From Novosphingobium sp. KCTC 2891 (GTDB lineage Bacteria; Pseudomonadota; Alphaproteobacteria; Sphingomonadales; Sphingomonadaceae), in contig NZ_JAPCZG010000001.1 of assembly GCF_025938155.1 (NCBI RefSeq), positions 600,025 through 664,024 on the forward strand: DNA of 64,000 nucleotides, given 5' to 3'. Below the pieces are notes generated by a model. That model was given only the letters and a program-made list of their open reading frames with translations. It did not search any database and had not been told where the DNA came from. Positions 1 to 8,929 of this stretch are shown here, piece by piece (position 1 is the first letter of the stretch; every line of letters starts with the position of its first letter). A program made the position numbers and the translations under genes.

Positions 1-135
1 CTCGGCGGCGAGGAGCAGCGCCTCGTCCCCGTCGTCGGTGCAGCGCACATCGTAGCCTTCGCCGCGGAAGCGATATTCCACGAGTTCGGCGAGCGCCGTA
101 TCATCTTCGACGAGAAGCAGCTTGGGAGCCGACAC
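1..135 (-). CDS. phoB: Phosphate regulon response regulator PhoB (N-terminal part; runs off window)
   Basis: Only the first 45 codons are present. They encode the start of a receiver domain: beta-1 KLLLVEDD with the acidic pair that binds Mg2+, then a helix ending in EYRFRGEGYDV, as in OmpR/PhoB-family regulators. I chose the GTG at 135 because GGAGG lies five bases upstream (141-145) and the receiver domain follows directly. The phosphorylatable Asp and the DNA-binding domain lie outside the window. Position last in a phoR-pst-phoU cluster and a PHO-box-like site about 40 bases upstream identify it as PhoB rather than another OmpR-type regulator. PhoB is phosphorylated by PhoR and activates pst genes when phosphate is scarce. 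Confidence 0.9.
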   Translation of the reverse strand, partial: MSAPKLLLVEDDTALAELVEYRFRGEGYDVRCTDDGDEALLLAAE

Positions 136-175
136 ACAAACCTCCGTGACAGTCAGGTTGCGCCAGACACGCCCA

Positions 176-195
176 ATGTTACCGCAGTGTGACCA
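176..195 (-). promoter_or_regulatory. PHO-box-like site upstream of phoB
   Basis: Minus-strand sequence TGGTCACACTGCGGTAACAT contains GTCAC and GTAAC with starts 11 bases apart, the spacing of the two half-repeats in a PhoB site. By eye it matches the site in front of phoR at 16 of 20 positions. It lies between phoU and the phoB start, so phoB may have its own autoregulated promoter in addition to readthrough. Confidence 0.6.
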
Positions 196-222
196 GTTTC
201 AGACCGATCGGGCGCCGGGCCA

Positions 223-912
223 TCAGATGCCCGGCGGGATCACGTCTTCGCGCTCGGGCAGATAGGTGCCCGTGGCCGCATAATGGACCATTTCCGCGAT
301 GTTGGTGGCATGATCGCCGATCCGCTCGATGTTGCGGGCGACGAACATCAACTGTGCGACGCTGCTGATCGTGGCCGGGTTTTCGACCATGTAGGACACG
401 AAGTTGCGGAACACGCTGTCATAGAAGGCATCGACCTTGGCGTCGCGCAGAACGATCTCGGCGGCGGCGACGGGGTCGCGGGCGGCGAAGGCGGTCAGCA
501 CGTCGTGGACCATGTCTCCGGCCAGTTCGTTCATCACGGGCAGCAGGGTGAGCGGCTCGAACCGCTTGCGGCCTTCGATGTGGCCAACGCGCTTGGCGAT
601 GTTCTTGGCATAATCGCCGATGCGCTCGATGACGCCGGCGATCTTGAGCGCCGCGATCACTTCGCGCAGATCGTCCGCCATCGGTGCGCGCAACGCGAGC
701 ACGCGGACGGCGAGGCGGTCCACCTCGGCTTCCAGCTGGTCGATTCGCTTGTCGCGCGCGATGACGCCTGTCGCCAGTTCCTCATTGCCATGGACCAGCG
801 CGTCCATCGCCTCGGCGATGGAAAGTTCGGCCAGGCCGCCCATTTCCGCCACCAGGCCGCGCAGGCGGGTGATGTCCTCGTCGAATGCCTTGACGGTATG
901 TTCGGCCACCAT
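223..912 (-). CDS. phoU: Phosphate signalling and transport regulator PhoU
   Basis: 229 residues, the normal PhoU length, made of two three-helix repeats (about residues 10-110 and 115-215). Conserved family patterns are visible, including ALRAPMADDLREV in the first repeat, ERIGDYAKNIAKR at its end, and the matching ARNIERIGDHATNIAE in the second, with acidic residues that bind metal in PhoU structures. PhoU links the Pst transporter to PhoR and keeps the regulon off when phosphate is plentiful. It starts 9 bases after the pstB stop, so the two are co-transcribed. A long reading frame on the opposite strand is a GC-rich shadow. Confidence 0.95.
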   Translation of the reverse strand: MVAEHTVKAFDEDITRLRGLVAEMGGLAELSIAEAMDALVHGNEELATGVIARDKRIDQLEAEVDRLAVRVLALRAPMADDLREVIAALKIAGVIERIGDYAKNIAKRVGHIEGRKRFEPLTLLPVMNELAGDMVHDVLTAFAARDPVAAAEIVLRDAKVDAFYDSVFRNFVSYMVENPATISSVAQLMFVARNIERIGDHATNIAEMVHYAATGTYLPEREDVIPPGI

Positions 913-921
913 TTCGATTCC

Positions 922-1740
<819 letters not shown>

Positions 1741-1741
1741 G

Positions 1742-2998
1742 TTACCACCGTTTCTCGAACCGGTTGCGGAGGTAGATCGCAAGACCGTTCATGAGGAGCA
1801 GGAAGACGAGAAGGACGACGATCGCCGCACTGGTGCGTTCGATGAAGCCGCGGTCGATTTCATCCGACCAGAGGAAGATCTGCACCGGCAGCACGCTGGA
1901 CGGCGAGGTGAAGCCGGACGGCGCGCTGGCCACGAAGGCGCGCATGCCGATCATCAGCAGCGGCGCGGTCTCGCCCAGCGCGCGTGCCATGCCGATGATC
2001 GTGCCGGTGAGGATGCCGGGCAGGGCGAGGGGCAGGACGTGGTGGAACACGACCTGCACCGGGCTGGCGCCCATCGCGAGCGCGGCATCGCGGATCGAGG
2101 GCGGAACGGCCTTGATCGCGTTGCGTCCGGAAATGACGATGACCGGCATGGTCATCAGCGCCAGCGTCATGCCGCCGATCAGCGGGGCCGAGCGATAGTT
2201 GGGGAAGATCCACAGGAACACCGCAAGGCCGAGCAGGCCGAAGATGATCGAAGGCACCGCCGCCAGATTGTTGATCGAAATCTCGATCATGTCGGTCCAG
2301 CGGTTCTTCGGCGCGTATTCCTCAAGATAGAGCGCCGACAGCACGCCGACCGGGAAGGCCAGCAGCAGCGTGACCAGCATGGTCATCATCGAGCCCTTGA
2401 GCGCCCCCCAGATGCCCACCGCCTGCGGGCTGGTGGCGTCGGCCCGGGCCAGGAAGCCGCTGTCGAACACGCGGACCAGCTTACCCTCGTGCACGAGCTT
2501 CTGCGCCACGGCGCGCAGTGCCGGTTCGCCGCCGCGCTGGGCAGAGGCGAGATCGTCGCTGGCAGGAAGCGAAACGTCGATGCGAGGCTGCGACAGCAGA
2601 TCCGGATTGGCGATCAGCTTGTTGCCCAGATCGCGCCAGGCACCATCGGACAGCAGCGCCGCGCCGCCCTTGCCCAGCGCCTGCTCGGCAGCGGCATCGA
2701 CCGCCATCGGCAGGCCGGCGCTTTCGAGGCCGCCGAGCGGGTCGGCCTGCGCGAGGCGCGAAGGGTCGATCATGACCTCACCCTGGATCGGCACGGAAAA
2801 CCGCAGTTCGCTGCGCTGGAAGCCGGCTACGCCCTGCCAGCCCATCGTGATGAGCAGGAAGGCGAGCACCAGTGCGGAGAACGTCACGGCCGCAAGGCCC
2901 GCCATGCGGAAGCGCCGGTCGGCGGCATAGCGCCGGGCCAGCCCGGCCTGCATCCGCGCACGGCGTTCCGCCTGCACCTGTTCGAAGCTGTCGGTCAT
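1742..2998 (-). CDS. pstA: Phosphate ABC transporter permease PstA
   Basis: An inner-membrane permease of 418 residues, longer than the roughly 280-300 residues of classic PstA. The C-terminal half is the usual six-helix binding-protein-dependent permease domain with the EAA-type loop [21 protein letters not shown]. The extra length is at the N-terminus: one membrane segment around residues 32-55, then about 140 mainly soluble residues before the next helix. Those residues should form a periplasmic domain, as is common in alphaproteobacterial PstA/PstC. It starts 7 bases after the pstC stop. Confidence 0.93.
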   Translation of the reverse strand: MTDSFEQVQAERRARMQAGLARRYAADRRFRMAGLAAVTFSALVLAFLLITMGWQGVAGFQRSELRFSVPIQGEVMIDPSRLAQADPLGGLESAGLPMAVDAAAEQALGKGGAALLSDGAWRDLGNKLIANPDLLSQPRIDVSLPASDDLASAQRGGEPALRAVAQKLVHEGKLVRVFDSGFLARADATSPQAVGIWGALKGSMMTMLVTLLLAFPVGVLSALYLEEYAPKNRWTDMIEISINNLAAVPSIIFGLLGLAVFLWIFPNYRSAPLIGGMTLALMTMPVIVISGRNAIKAVPPSIRDAALAMGASPVQVVFHHVLPLALPGILTGTIIGMARALGETAPLLMIGMRAFVASAPSGFTSPSSVLPVQIFLWSDEIDRGFIERTSAAIVVLLVFLLLMNGLAIYLRNRFEKRW

Positions 2999-3005
2999 CG
3001 GGCGA

Positions 3006-4388
3006 TCACTCGTAGGCTTCGCGGTAGCGCTTGACGACGCGCAACGCGATGAAGTTGAGGGCCAGCGTCACGAGGAACAGGACCATGCCCAGCGCGAACG
3101 CGGAAAGCGTCGCGGGGTGATCGAAGCTGCCCTCGCCCGTGAGCATGGCGACGATCTGGAATGTCACCGTGGTCATCGACTGGAACGGATTGAGCGTGAG
3201 GTTGGCCGAAGCACCAGCGGCCATGACGACGATCATGGTTTCGCCGATGGCGCGGCTGATCGCGAGCATGACGCCCGCGACGATGCCGGGCAGGGCGGCC
3301 GGGACGAGCACGCGGCGGATCGTTTCGGAGCGGGTCGCGCCCATCGCGAGGCTGCCGTCCCGCATCGCCTGCGGCACCGCGGCGATCGAATCGTCGGCCA
3401 TCGAGGAGACGAACGGAATGATCATGATGCCCATGACCAGGCCGGCGGCGACCGCGCTTTCGGTAGAGGCGCTGGAAATGCCGATGGCCTGCGCCGCATC
3501 GCGCACAGCCGGGGCGACGGTGAGCGCGGCGAAGTAGCCGTAGACCACGGTGGGCACGCCGGCGAGGATTTCGAGCAGCGGCTTCATCACCTTGCGCACG
3601 GTGGAGGACGCATACTGCGTGAGATAGATCGCGCTCATCAGGCCGAGCGGGATGGCGACGATCATGGCGATGATCGCGCCGATGTAGATCGTGCCCCAGA
3701 ACAGCGGAATCGCGCCGAACTGCTTGCCGTCGGGCGCGCCGGTACTCATCGGATCGGGCGCCCAGTGGGTGCCGAACAGGAAATCGATGGGTGAAACCAT
3801 CGAGAAGAAGCGCGCGGTTTCGAACACCAGGCTGACGATGATGCCGAGCGTGGTGAGGATGGCGACGAGCGAGGCGATGAGCAGCAGGCTCATCACCGCG
3901 CGTTCCACACGCGTGCGCGCGGTGAAATCGGGCTTCAGTCGCAGGAACGAGAACGCGCCGCCGACAAAGGCGATCAGCAGCGTGACGACGAGGCCGATGC
4001 CTTCATAGCGCAGGTTCGCCGCGCGATAGGGCTCGACCAGCGCCTGCGCTTCGGCGGTGAAGACCGCCGGGGCGGCCCCGGTGGCGACCGCGCGTGCTTC
4101 GGAAAGCATCGAATCGCGCTCGAAGCCGAAGGCCGGCAGCGAGGCGGCTGCCGGATCGGCCAGCACGGACTGGGTGATCAGGCCGGGGCTGACCGCGTTC
4201 CACGCCAGCGCGAAGACGAGCGCCGGGACCGCGATCCACAGCGCCACGTACCACGCGTGGAAGTTGGGCAGGGAGTTGATCCGGCCGTGAGGCGCGGAAC
4301 GACGGAAAGCCCAGGCCCGGGATCGTGCCGCCAACCAGCCGACGAGACCCAGCCCGAAGGCGAGCAGAAGCAGGATGGCTGGCGACAT
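3006..4388 (-). CDS. pstC: Phosphate ABC transporter permease PstC
   Basis: 460 residues, an extended PstC. Membrane segments occur at the extreme N-terminus (residues 2-20) and around 50-70, then a loop of about 70 residues, then the standard permease domain from about residue 185 on. That domain carries the EAA-type loop MRDGSLAMGATRSETIRRVLVPAALPGI that contacts PstB. It pairs with PstA to make the phosphate channel. The gene lies 17 bases downstream of pstS; the sequence GGAG is visible upstream of the ATG, although with long spacing. Confidence 0.94.
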   Translation of the reverse strand: MSPAILLLLAFGLGLVGWLAARSRAWAFRRSAPHGRINSLPNFHAWYVALWIAVPALVFALAWNAVSPGLITQSVLADPAAASLPAFGFERDSMLSEARAVATGAAPAVFTAEAQALVEPYRAANLRYEGIGLVVTLLIAFVGGAFSFLRLKPDFTARTRVERAVMSLLLIASLVAILTTLGIIVSLVFETARFFSMVSPIDFLFGTHWAPDPMSTGAPDGKQFGAIPLFWGTIYIGAIIAMIVAIPLGLMSAIYLTQYASSTVRKVMKPLLEILAGVPTVVYGYFAALTVAPAVRDAAQAIGISSASTESAVAAGLVMGIMIIPFVSSMADDSIAAVPQAMRDGSLAMGATRSETIRRVLVPAALPGIVAGVMLAISRAIGETMIVVMAAGASANLTLNPFQSMTTVTFQIVAMLTGEGSFDHPATLSAFALGMVLFLVTLALNFIALRVVKRYREAYE

Positions 4389-4405
4389 GACTTGAACGAT
4401 ACTCC

Positions 4406-5452
4406 TTACTTCAACTGCGCGCCATCGAGCAGGGGCAGCTCGGTGACGGCCTTGGTGCTCGCGGCAAGAACGTCGTCAGGTGCGACGACCATGCCGAGCT
4501 TGGCCAGCGATCCGCCCTTGCCCCACGCCTTTGACCATTCCGTGACATAGGCCTGAAGTCCCGGGATTGCCTTGAGATGCGCCTTCTTCACATAGATGTA
4601 GAGCGGGCGCGCACCCGGGTAGGTGAAGTCCGAAATGGTCTGGTAGGTCGGCGTGATGCCGCTCATGGTCAGACCCTTCAGCTTGTCGTGGTTTTCCTCG
4701 AGATAGGAGAACCCGAAGATGCCGATGGCCTTGGGATTGGCTTCGATCTTCTGGACGATCAGGTTGTCGTTCTCGCCCGCGTCGACATAGGCGCCGTCTT
4801 CACGCACTTCGCCGCAGATGGCGTCGTGCTTGTCCTTGTCGCTGTCCTTCAGCGCCTTCATCTCGGCGTTGGCATCGCAGCCCTTGGTCAGGATCAGTTC
4901 CTTGAGCGCGTCGCGCGTGCCGGAAGTCGACGGCGGACCGTAAACGAGGATCGGTTCGTCGGGCAGCGACGGATTGACGTCCTTCCAGGTCTTCGCGGCG
5001 TTGGGCTTGCCATAGGGGTTCTTGGCCAGCGCCTTGTAGACGTCTTCCGGGGTCAGCGCGATGCCGGGGCCCTGCGAACCTTCGGCGAAGGCGACGCCGT
5101 CGAGGCCGACCTGGATCTCGACGATCTCCTTTACGCCGTTCTTCTGGCATTCCTCGAATTCGGACTTCTTCATCCGGCGCGAGGCGTCTTCGATATCGGG
5201 GTGCTGCGGGCCGACGCCGGCGCAGAACAGCTTCATGCCGGCGCCCGTGCCGGTCGATTCGATGATCGGCGACTTGATCGAGGCGTCGGACTTGGCGAGC
5301 GATTCGGCGACCGCCTTGGCGAAGGGATAGACGGTCGAGGAACCGACCGCGCGCACCTGATCGCGGCTGGCGCCCTGCTGCGAACCGCAGCCGGCGAGGG
5401 AGAGTGCGGCGAGTGCGACAGCCGAGAGAGCAATGTTACGAGTGACGTTCAT
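4406..5452 (-). CDS. pstS: Phosphate-binding protein PstS (predicted lipoprotein)
   Basis: 348 residues. The N-terminus is a signal sequence ending in a lipobox (LSLAGC, Cys22), so the protein is predicted to be lipid-anchored rather than freely periplasmic as in Escherichia coli. Phosphate-binding patterns are visible: GSSTVYPF near residue 37, STGTGAGMKLFCAGVG, and STSGTRDAL around residue 170. It captures phosphate for PstCA. Being the first gene after a PHO-box-like site, it should be the most strongly induced member of the locus. The C-terminal sequence FTYPGARPLYIYVKKAH is typical of the PstS-like SBP family. Confidence 0.94.
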   Translation of the reverse strand: MNVTRNIALSAVALAALSLAGCGSQQGASRDQVRAVGSSTVYPFAKAVAESLAKSDASIKSPIIESTGTGAGMKLFCAGVGPQHPDIEDASRRMKKSEFEECQKNGVKEIVEIQVGLDGVAFAEGSQGPGIALTPEDVYKALAKNPYGKPNAAKTWKDVNPSLPDEPILVYGPPSTSGTRDALKELILTKGCDANAEMKALKDSDKDKHDAICGEVREDGAYVDAGENDNLIVQKIEANPKAIGIFGFSYLEENHDKLKGLTMSGITPTYQTISDFTYPGARPLYIYVKKAHLKAIPGLQAYVTEWSKAWGKGGSLAKLGMVVAPDDVLAASTKAVTELPLLDGAQLK

Positions 5453-5500
5453 GGTGGAAACCCTTCCATCCGCGTTGGATTGGCGGCCAATGAGACAGAG

Positions 5501-5520
5501 CTGTGACGGTTTTATGACAA
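5501..5520 (-). promoter_or_regulatory. PHO box upstream of pstS
   Basis: Minus-strand TTGTCATAAAACCGTCACAG is very close to the known PhoB consensus (two CTGTCA-type half-sites 11 bases apart). It overlaps the phoR stop codon (5512-5514) and ends about 48 bases upstream of the pstS ATG, so pstSCAB can be induced separately from phoR. Confidence 0.8.
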
Positions 5521-6696
5521 TTGCTCGACCGCTGTCACGGCCAGAGAAAATCGGACGGTGACAGTGGTGCCTTCGCCCAGCTTGCTTTCGATGTCGAGCT
5601 TGCCGCGATGGCGTTCCACGATGTGCTTCACGATGGCCAGGCCCAACCCGGTTCCGCCGGCCATGCGGCTGCGGCCGGGGTCGGTGCGATAGAAGCGCCG
5701 GGTGAGGTAGGGCAGGTGATCGGGGTGGATGCCTTCGCCCCGGTCGGCCACGGTCAGCACCGCCTCGCCGTGGTCGGGCACGACCCGCACGTGGACGGGA
5801 GCCTTGGGATCACCATACTTGAGAGCGTTGTCGATCAGGTTGCGGATGACCTGGTCAAGTTGCTGGCGGTCGCCGATGACGGTCGCGGGGCTGGCCTCGA
5901 CCGTCACGCGGTCCTCGCCCACGGTCGCCCCGACTTCGCCGACGATGCTTTCCGCGAGCTGGCCGATATCGATCCGCTCCTTCGGCGGCTCGTGCTTTTC
6001 CGCCTCGATGCGGGAAAGCGACATGAGGTCTTCGACCAGGCTCTGCAGCCGCTTCGCCTCGCGCAGGACGGTGGCGTGAAAGCGCGCCGACGTGGCCGCG
6101 TCGATCTTGGCGTCGGGATCGGACAGCGTCTCGATATAGCCGATGATCGAGGCGAGCGGAGTGCGCAGTTCGTGGCTCGCGTTGGCGACGAAATCGGTGT
6201 GCGCGCGGCTGATGTCGGCTTCCGCCGTGCGGTTCACCAGTTCGATCAGCGAAAAGCGCTGGTCGATCGCGGCCCGGTTGACCTGCCAGATCGAACGCGC
6301 GCCGGTGAGACCGCGGACCATGGCGCTGCCCTCGGTTTGGTCGAGCAGCTTGATCGCGGCAGGATGGCGCAAGGCGACGCGCGCGTCCTGGCCGACGACA
6401 TGGGGGCCGAGCGCCTCGCGTGCGGCGGCGTTGGCAGCGGCGATGCGCTGTCCGTCAAGCATCAGCACGGGCACGCTGAACGGTTCGACCAGTTCGACCA
6501 TGGCCTGGCGCGAGAGATTGCCTTCATCCGGATCGCGGGTGCGGACGGTCGGTTCCGGACGGGCCAGCCATAGCGTGCCGAGCCAGACGATGAGCACGGA
6601 CACGGCGAGCCAGGCATTGGCCCCCGAGAAGGTCATCGCGACAGCGGTGCCGAGCGCGACGGCGATGCTGGACCAGGGCAGGGACAGGCCTTTCAT
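5512..6696 (-). CDS. phoR: Phosphate regulon sensor histidine kinase PhoR
   Basis: 394 residues. Two N-terminal membrane helices (about 8-25 and 28-45) are followed by a short PAS-like domain (about 65-160), a HisKA domain with the phosphoacceptor in ASHELRTPL (His175), and a HATPase domain with N-box NLIDNALKYG and G-boxes DRGEGI and GTGLGLAIVKHI. The short or absent periplasmic loop is usual for PhoR, which senses phosphate through Pst and PhoU. It phosphorylates PhoB, encoded at the other end of the cluster. A PHO-box-like site lies just upstream, suggesting positive autoregulation. Confidence 0.95.
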   Translation of the reverse strand: MKGLSLPWSSIAVALGTAVAMTFSGANAWLAVSVLIVWLGTLWLARPEPTVRTRDPDEGNLSRQAMVELVEPFSVPVLMLDGQRIAAANAAAREALGPHVVGQDARVALRHPAAIKLLDQTEGSAMVRGLTGARSIWQVNRAAIDQRFSLIELVNRTAEADISRAHTDFVANASHELRTPLASIIGYIETLSDPDAKIDAATSARFHATVLREAKRLQSLVEDLMSLSRIEAEKHEPPKERIDIGQLAESIVGEVGATVGEDRVTVEASPATVIGDRQQLDQVIRNLIDNALKYGDPKAPVHVRVVPDHGEAVLTVADRGEGIHPDHLPYLTRRFYRTDPGRSRMAGGTGLGLAIVKHIVERHRGKLDIESKLGEGTTVTVRFSLAVTAVEQLS

Positions 6697-6717
6697 ACGC
6701 GTCGCTTGATACCACGG

Positions 6718-6737
6718 ATGTTACCGAAGCGTGACAG
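6718..6737 (-). promoter_or_regulatory. PHO-box-like site upstream of phoR
   Basis: Minus-strand CTGTCACGCTTCGGTAACAT, with GTCAC and GTAAC starts 11 bases apart, 21 bases upstream of the phoR ATG. It resembles the sites in front of pstS and phoB. Confidence 0.65.
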
Positions 6738-6890
6738 GGACTTGCTCCGGGGTCGGCGGCGCCCATAGGCGAGGTTTCAGGGCGGCGGCAAGCGCGCATC
6801 GGGGATTGTGAACAGCCTGCCGCGAACACGCGGGAAATGGACCGCCGGAAGTGTCATGATTGCAATGCTATCGTCAAAAATAGGTCAATT

Positions 6891-6910
6891 CAGTCACAAA
6901 CTGTAACAAA
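6891..6910 (+). promoter_or_regulatory. Possible PHO-box variant upstream of the DUF2490 gene
   Basis: Plus-strand CAGTCACAAACTGTAACAAA has the GTCAC and GTAAC half-sites seen in the phoR and phoB sites, but their starts are 10 rather than 11 bases apart. It lies 50 bases before the divergent DUF2490 gene. Further GTCA words occur just upstream (6871-6890). The spacing defect makes this only a candidate. Confidence 0.4.
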
Positions 6911-6960
6911 AGAGTCTTGGATCGATCATAGTTGGCCCGTGAGTTTGGTGGGAGGGACCG

Positions 6961-7641
6961 ATGCGAAGCGTCGCAAATGTGATGATCCTGACGGCGGCTA
7001 TGGCCGCGATGCCTTGCGCAGCCATCGCGCGCGACGATGCCCAGGCGTGGCAGGCGGCGACGGTCAACGTTGACCTCGGTTCGGGTTTTCGTGCCAGCAA
7101 CGAGATCGTGGCGCGCAGCAGCGATCGCCGGGGCTTCTATGAAATCGAAGACAACCTGATGGTGGGGTACAAGGCCAACAAGGTCGTCACGGTCTGGTTG
7201 GGGTACACCCACAACCCGCAGTACGATCATGGCGACTTCACGGTGATGGAGCACCGCTTCCGCCAGCAGGTGAACTTCGACAACGTGGCGACTGTGGGGA
7301 ACGTGAGGCTGTCCGGCCGCTTGCGGCTGGAAGAGCGCTGGCGCGATGGGCAGAACGGCACTGCCTGGCGCCTGCGGCCGCAGGTGAAGGCCGCCCTGCC
7401 GCTGAAAAGCGGAAGCCGGACCGCGCTCGTCATGACGCACGAAAGCTTCATCGACCTCAACACCAACACCTTCCAGCGGGTGGGCGGCGAGGAGCGGATG
7501 CGCAATTTCATCGGCATCAGCACGCCATTGTCGAAGAAGATCACTCTGGAAGGAGGCTATCTGCTCCAGCACGGATTCGTGCGGAACGGCCCGGATAACC
7601 ACGACCACGTGTTCTCGCTCGCCCTCAACGGAAACTTCTGA
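6961..7641 (+). CDS. DUF2490 outer-membrane beta-barrel protein
   Basis: 226 residues with a signal peptide (cleavage near AIA-RD, about residue 23). Alternating beta-rich sequence follows (for example VVTVWLGYTHNPQYDH, NFIGISTPLSKKITLEGGYLLQHG) and the final residue is Phe, which fits an outer-membrane barrel. This matches the DUF2490 family, whose function is not established. GGGAGG sits a few bases before the ATG. It is transcribed away from phoR, sharing a 264-base intergenic region that contains PHO-box-like sequence. A role in phosphate limitation is an inference from position only. Confidence 0.8.
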   Translation: MRSVANVMILTAAMAAMPCAAIARDDAQAWQAATVNVDLGSGFRASNEIVARSSDRRGFYEIEDNLMVGYKANKVVTVWLGYTHNPQYDHGDFTVMEHRFRQQVNFDNVATVGNVRLSGRLRLEERWRDGQNGTAWRLRPQVKAALPLKSGSRTALVMTHESFIDLNTNTFQRVGGEERMRNFIGISTPLSKKITLEGGYLLQHGFVRNGPDNHDHVFSLALNGNF

Positions 7642-7967
7642 AGCTGCGTGGGACGGTTCCGCCATGATGGCGGGGCGGGCCCGTTCCATTTCGATTTTCG
7701 TGTAATCGCAGTACGCTCAGGGGGCGCCGGGACGGGCTTGGGCGGGGTTGGACGGGCTTGGACCGGCTTCGCGGCAACGGCATTCCACGATTATGGCGGA
7801 GGCGCGGCCTGTGCTCCATATGGCGCACGGCGTGCGGGATGATCTGCGACATACCGCATTCTGCAAAAACGCCCCATGAAACAATGCGCTATGCGTGGCG
7901 GCTAGATCGCTGATCCGGCTTTTGCCGATGGTTGACATTGGACGGCCATGGGCGAACCGTTCAGCCC
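7642..7967. other. 326-base gap without a convincing gene
   Basis: Short frames here have no ribosome site or recognisable product. A small stem-loop lies at 7659-7673. The rest, up to the SRAP start, is unassigned and probably contains the SRAP promoter. Confidence 0.5.
7659..7673 (+). terminator. Weak stem-loop after the DUF2490 gene
   Basis: CCGCCA-TGA-TGGCGG forms a 6-bp stem 18 bases after the stop codon. A T-rich stretch (ATTTCGATTTT) follows about 15 bases later, so termination is possible but not strong. Confidence 0.3.
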
Positions 7968-8567
7968 GTGTGCAACCTCTACCGCATGAAAGCCTCCGTG
8001 CAGGAAGTCGCGCAATTGTTCGGCGCAAGTCCGTTCGAGGGAGCGAACCTGGCGACCGAGATTTACCCCGGGTATCCGGGGCTTGTGGTGACGGGTGGGC
8101 AAGTGCGCCGGATGACCTGGGGCTTCCCGCTCGCGCTCAAGGGCAAGCAGGGCCAGCCGCTCAAGCCCAAGGCTGTCAACAATGCGCGCGAGGACAAGTT
8201 GCTCACCCCGTTCTGGCGAGACAGTTTCGAGCGGCGGCGCTGCCTTATCCCGGTAAGCGCTTGGGCCGAGGCCGAGGGCGAGAAGGGCCGCATGACCCGC
8301 ACATGGTATTCCCTACCCGGCGAGGAACTGTTTGCCGTTGCGGGCTTGTGGAGGCCCACCGCGGAATGGGGGGATGCCTATTCCATGGTGATGGTCGCCG
8401 GTTGCCCTGGCATGACGGACGTTCACGATCGGATGCCGGTAGTGCTGGCGCGCGACGATCAAGACCGGTGGTTGCAGGGCGATTCAATCGAAGCGTTTTC
8501 GATTTGCCGGACCTGGGCGAATCCGCTGGCGGTTGACCGAACGCAAGACCGCTGGGCGAGCCGATAG
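7968..8567 (+). CDS. SRAP-domain protein (YedK/HMCES-like abasic-site DNA-protein crosslinker)
   Basis: I start this at GTG 7968, so the protein begins MCNLYRMKAS and the family catalytic Cys falls at residue 2 after removal of Met. A longer frame from an upstream TTG would bury that Cys, so it is rejected. The result is 199 residues. Other family patterns are visible: NNAREDKL, CLIPVSAWAEAEG (usually a CLIPA-GFYEW type sequence, keeping a Glu) and VHDRMPVVL with the conserved His. Family members crosslink to abasic sites in single-stranded DNA. It stands alone upstream of two opposing tRNA genes; I saw no clear LexA site. Confidence 0.88.
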   Translation: MCNLYRMKASVQEVAQLFGASPFEGANLATEIYPGYPGLVVTGGQVRRMTWGFPLALKGKQGQPLKPKAVNNAREDKLLTPFWRDSFERRRCLIPVSAWAEAEGEKGRMTRTWYSLPGEELFAVAGLWRPTAEWGDAYSMVMVAGCPGMTDVHDRMPVVLARDDQDRWLQGDSIEAFSICRTWANPLAVDRTQDRWASR

Positions 8568-8659
8568 GACGGCGCGGTCATTGCCGTTCAGCGCGCTGCT
8601 TTCCGAGATATTGCCGATATCGCCCTTCGGGCAGCCTTGGCCCCAAAGATTGATCTAGT

Positions 8660-8734
8660 TGGTGACCCCTACGAGAATCGAACTCGTGTTTCAGCCGTGA
8701 GAGGGCCGCGTCCTAACCGCTAGACGAAGGGGCC
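8660..8734 (-). tRNA. tRNA-Glu (CTC anticodon)
   Basis: A complete cloverleaf on the minus strand. The acceptor GGCCCCT pairs with AGGGGTC (one G-U), the anticodon loop is CTCTCAC (anticodon CTC, reads GAG), and the T-arm contains GTTCGATTC. CCA is genome-encoded at 8660-8662. It nearly duplicates the neighbouring tRNA-Glu gene. Confidence 0.95.
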
Positions 8735-8772
8735 TTGCCGGGGACCAATTGGTCCGCCGGGCAGGCAACTAG

Positions 8773-8847
8773 TGGTGACCCCTACGGGAATCGAACCCGT
8801 GTTTCAGCCGTGAAAGGGCCGCGTCCTAACCGCTAGACGAAGGGGCC
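8773..8847 (-). tRNA. tRNA-Glu (TTC anticodon)
   Basis: Minus-strand cloverleaf with acceptor GGCCCCT, anticodon loop CTTTCAC (anticodon TTC, reads GAA), T-loop GTTCGATTC and encoded CCA at 8773-8775. It lies 38 bases upstream of the CTC gene in transcription order and downstream of recJ; the pair is probably one transcript. Confidence 0.95.
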
Positions 8848-8929
8848 ACTGGGCTAGCGCCGCTGGGCAGGTCCGCGCCTCTATTGGCATCCCGCGGATG
8901 CGTCAAGCGTCGTTTTCAGGAAAATGTCA

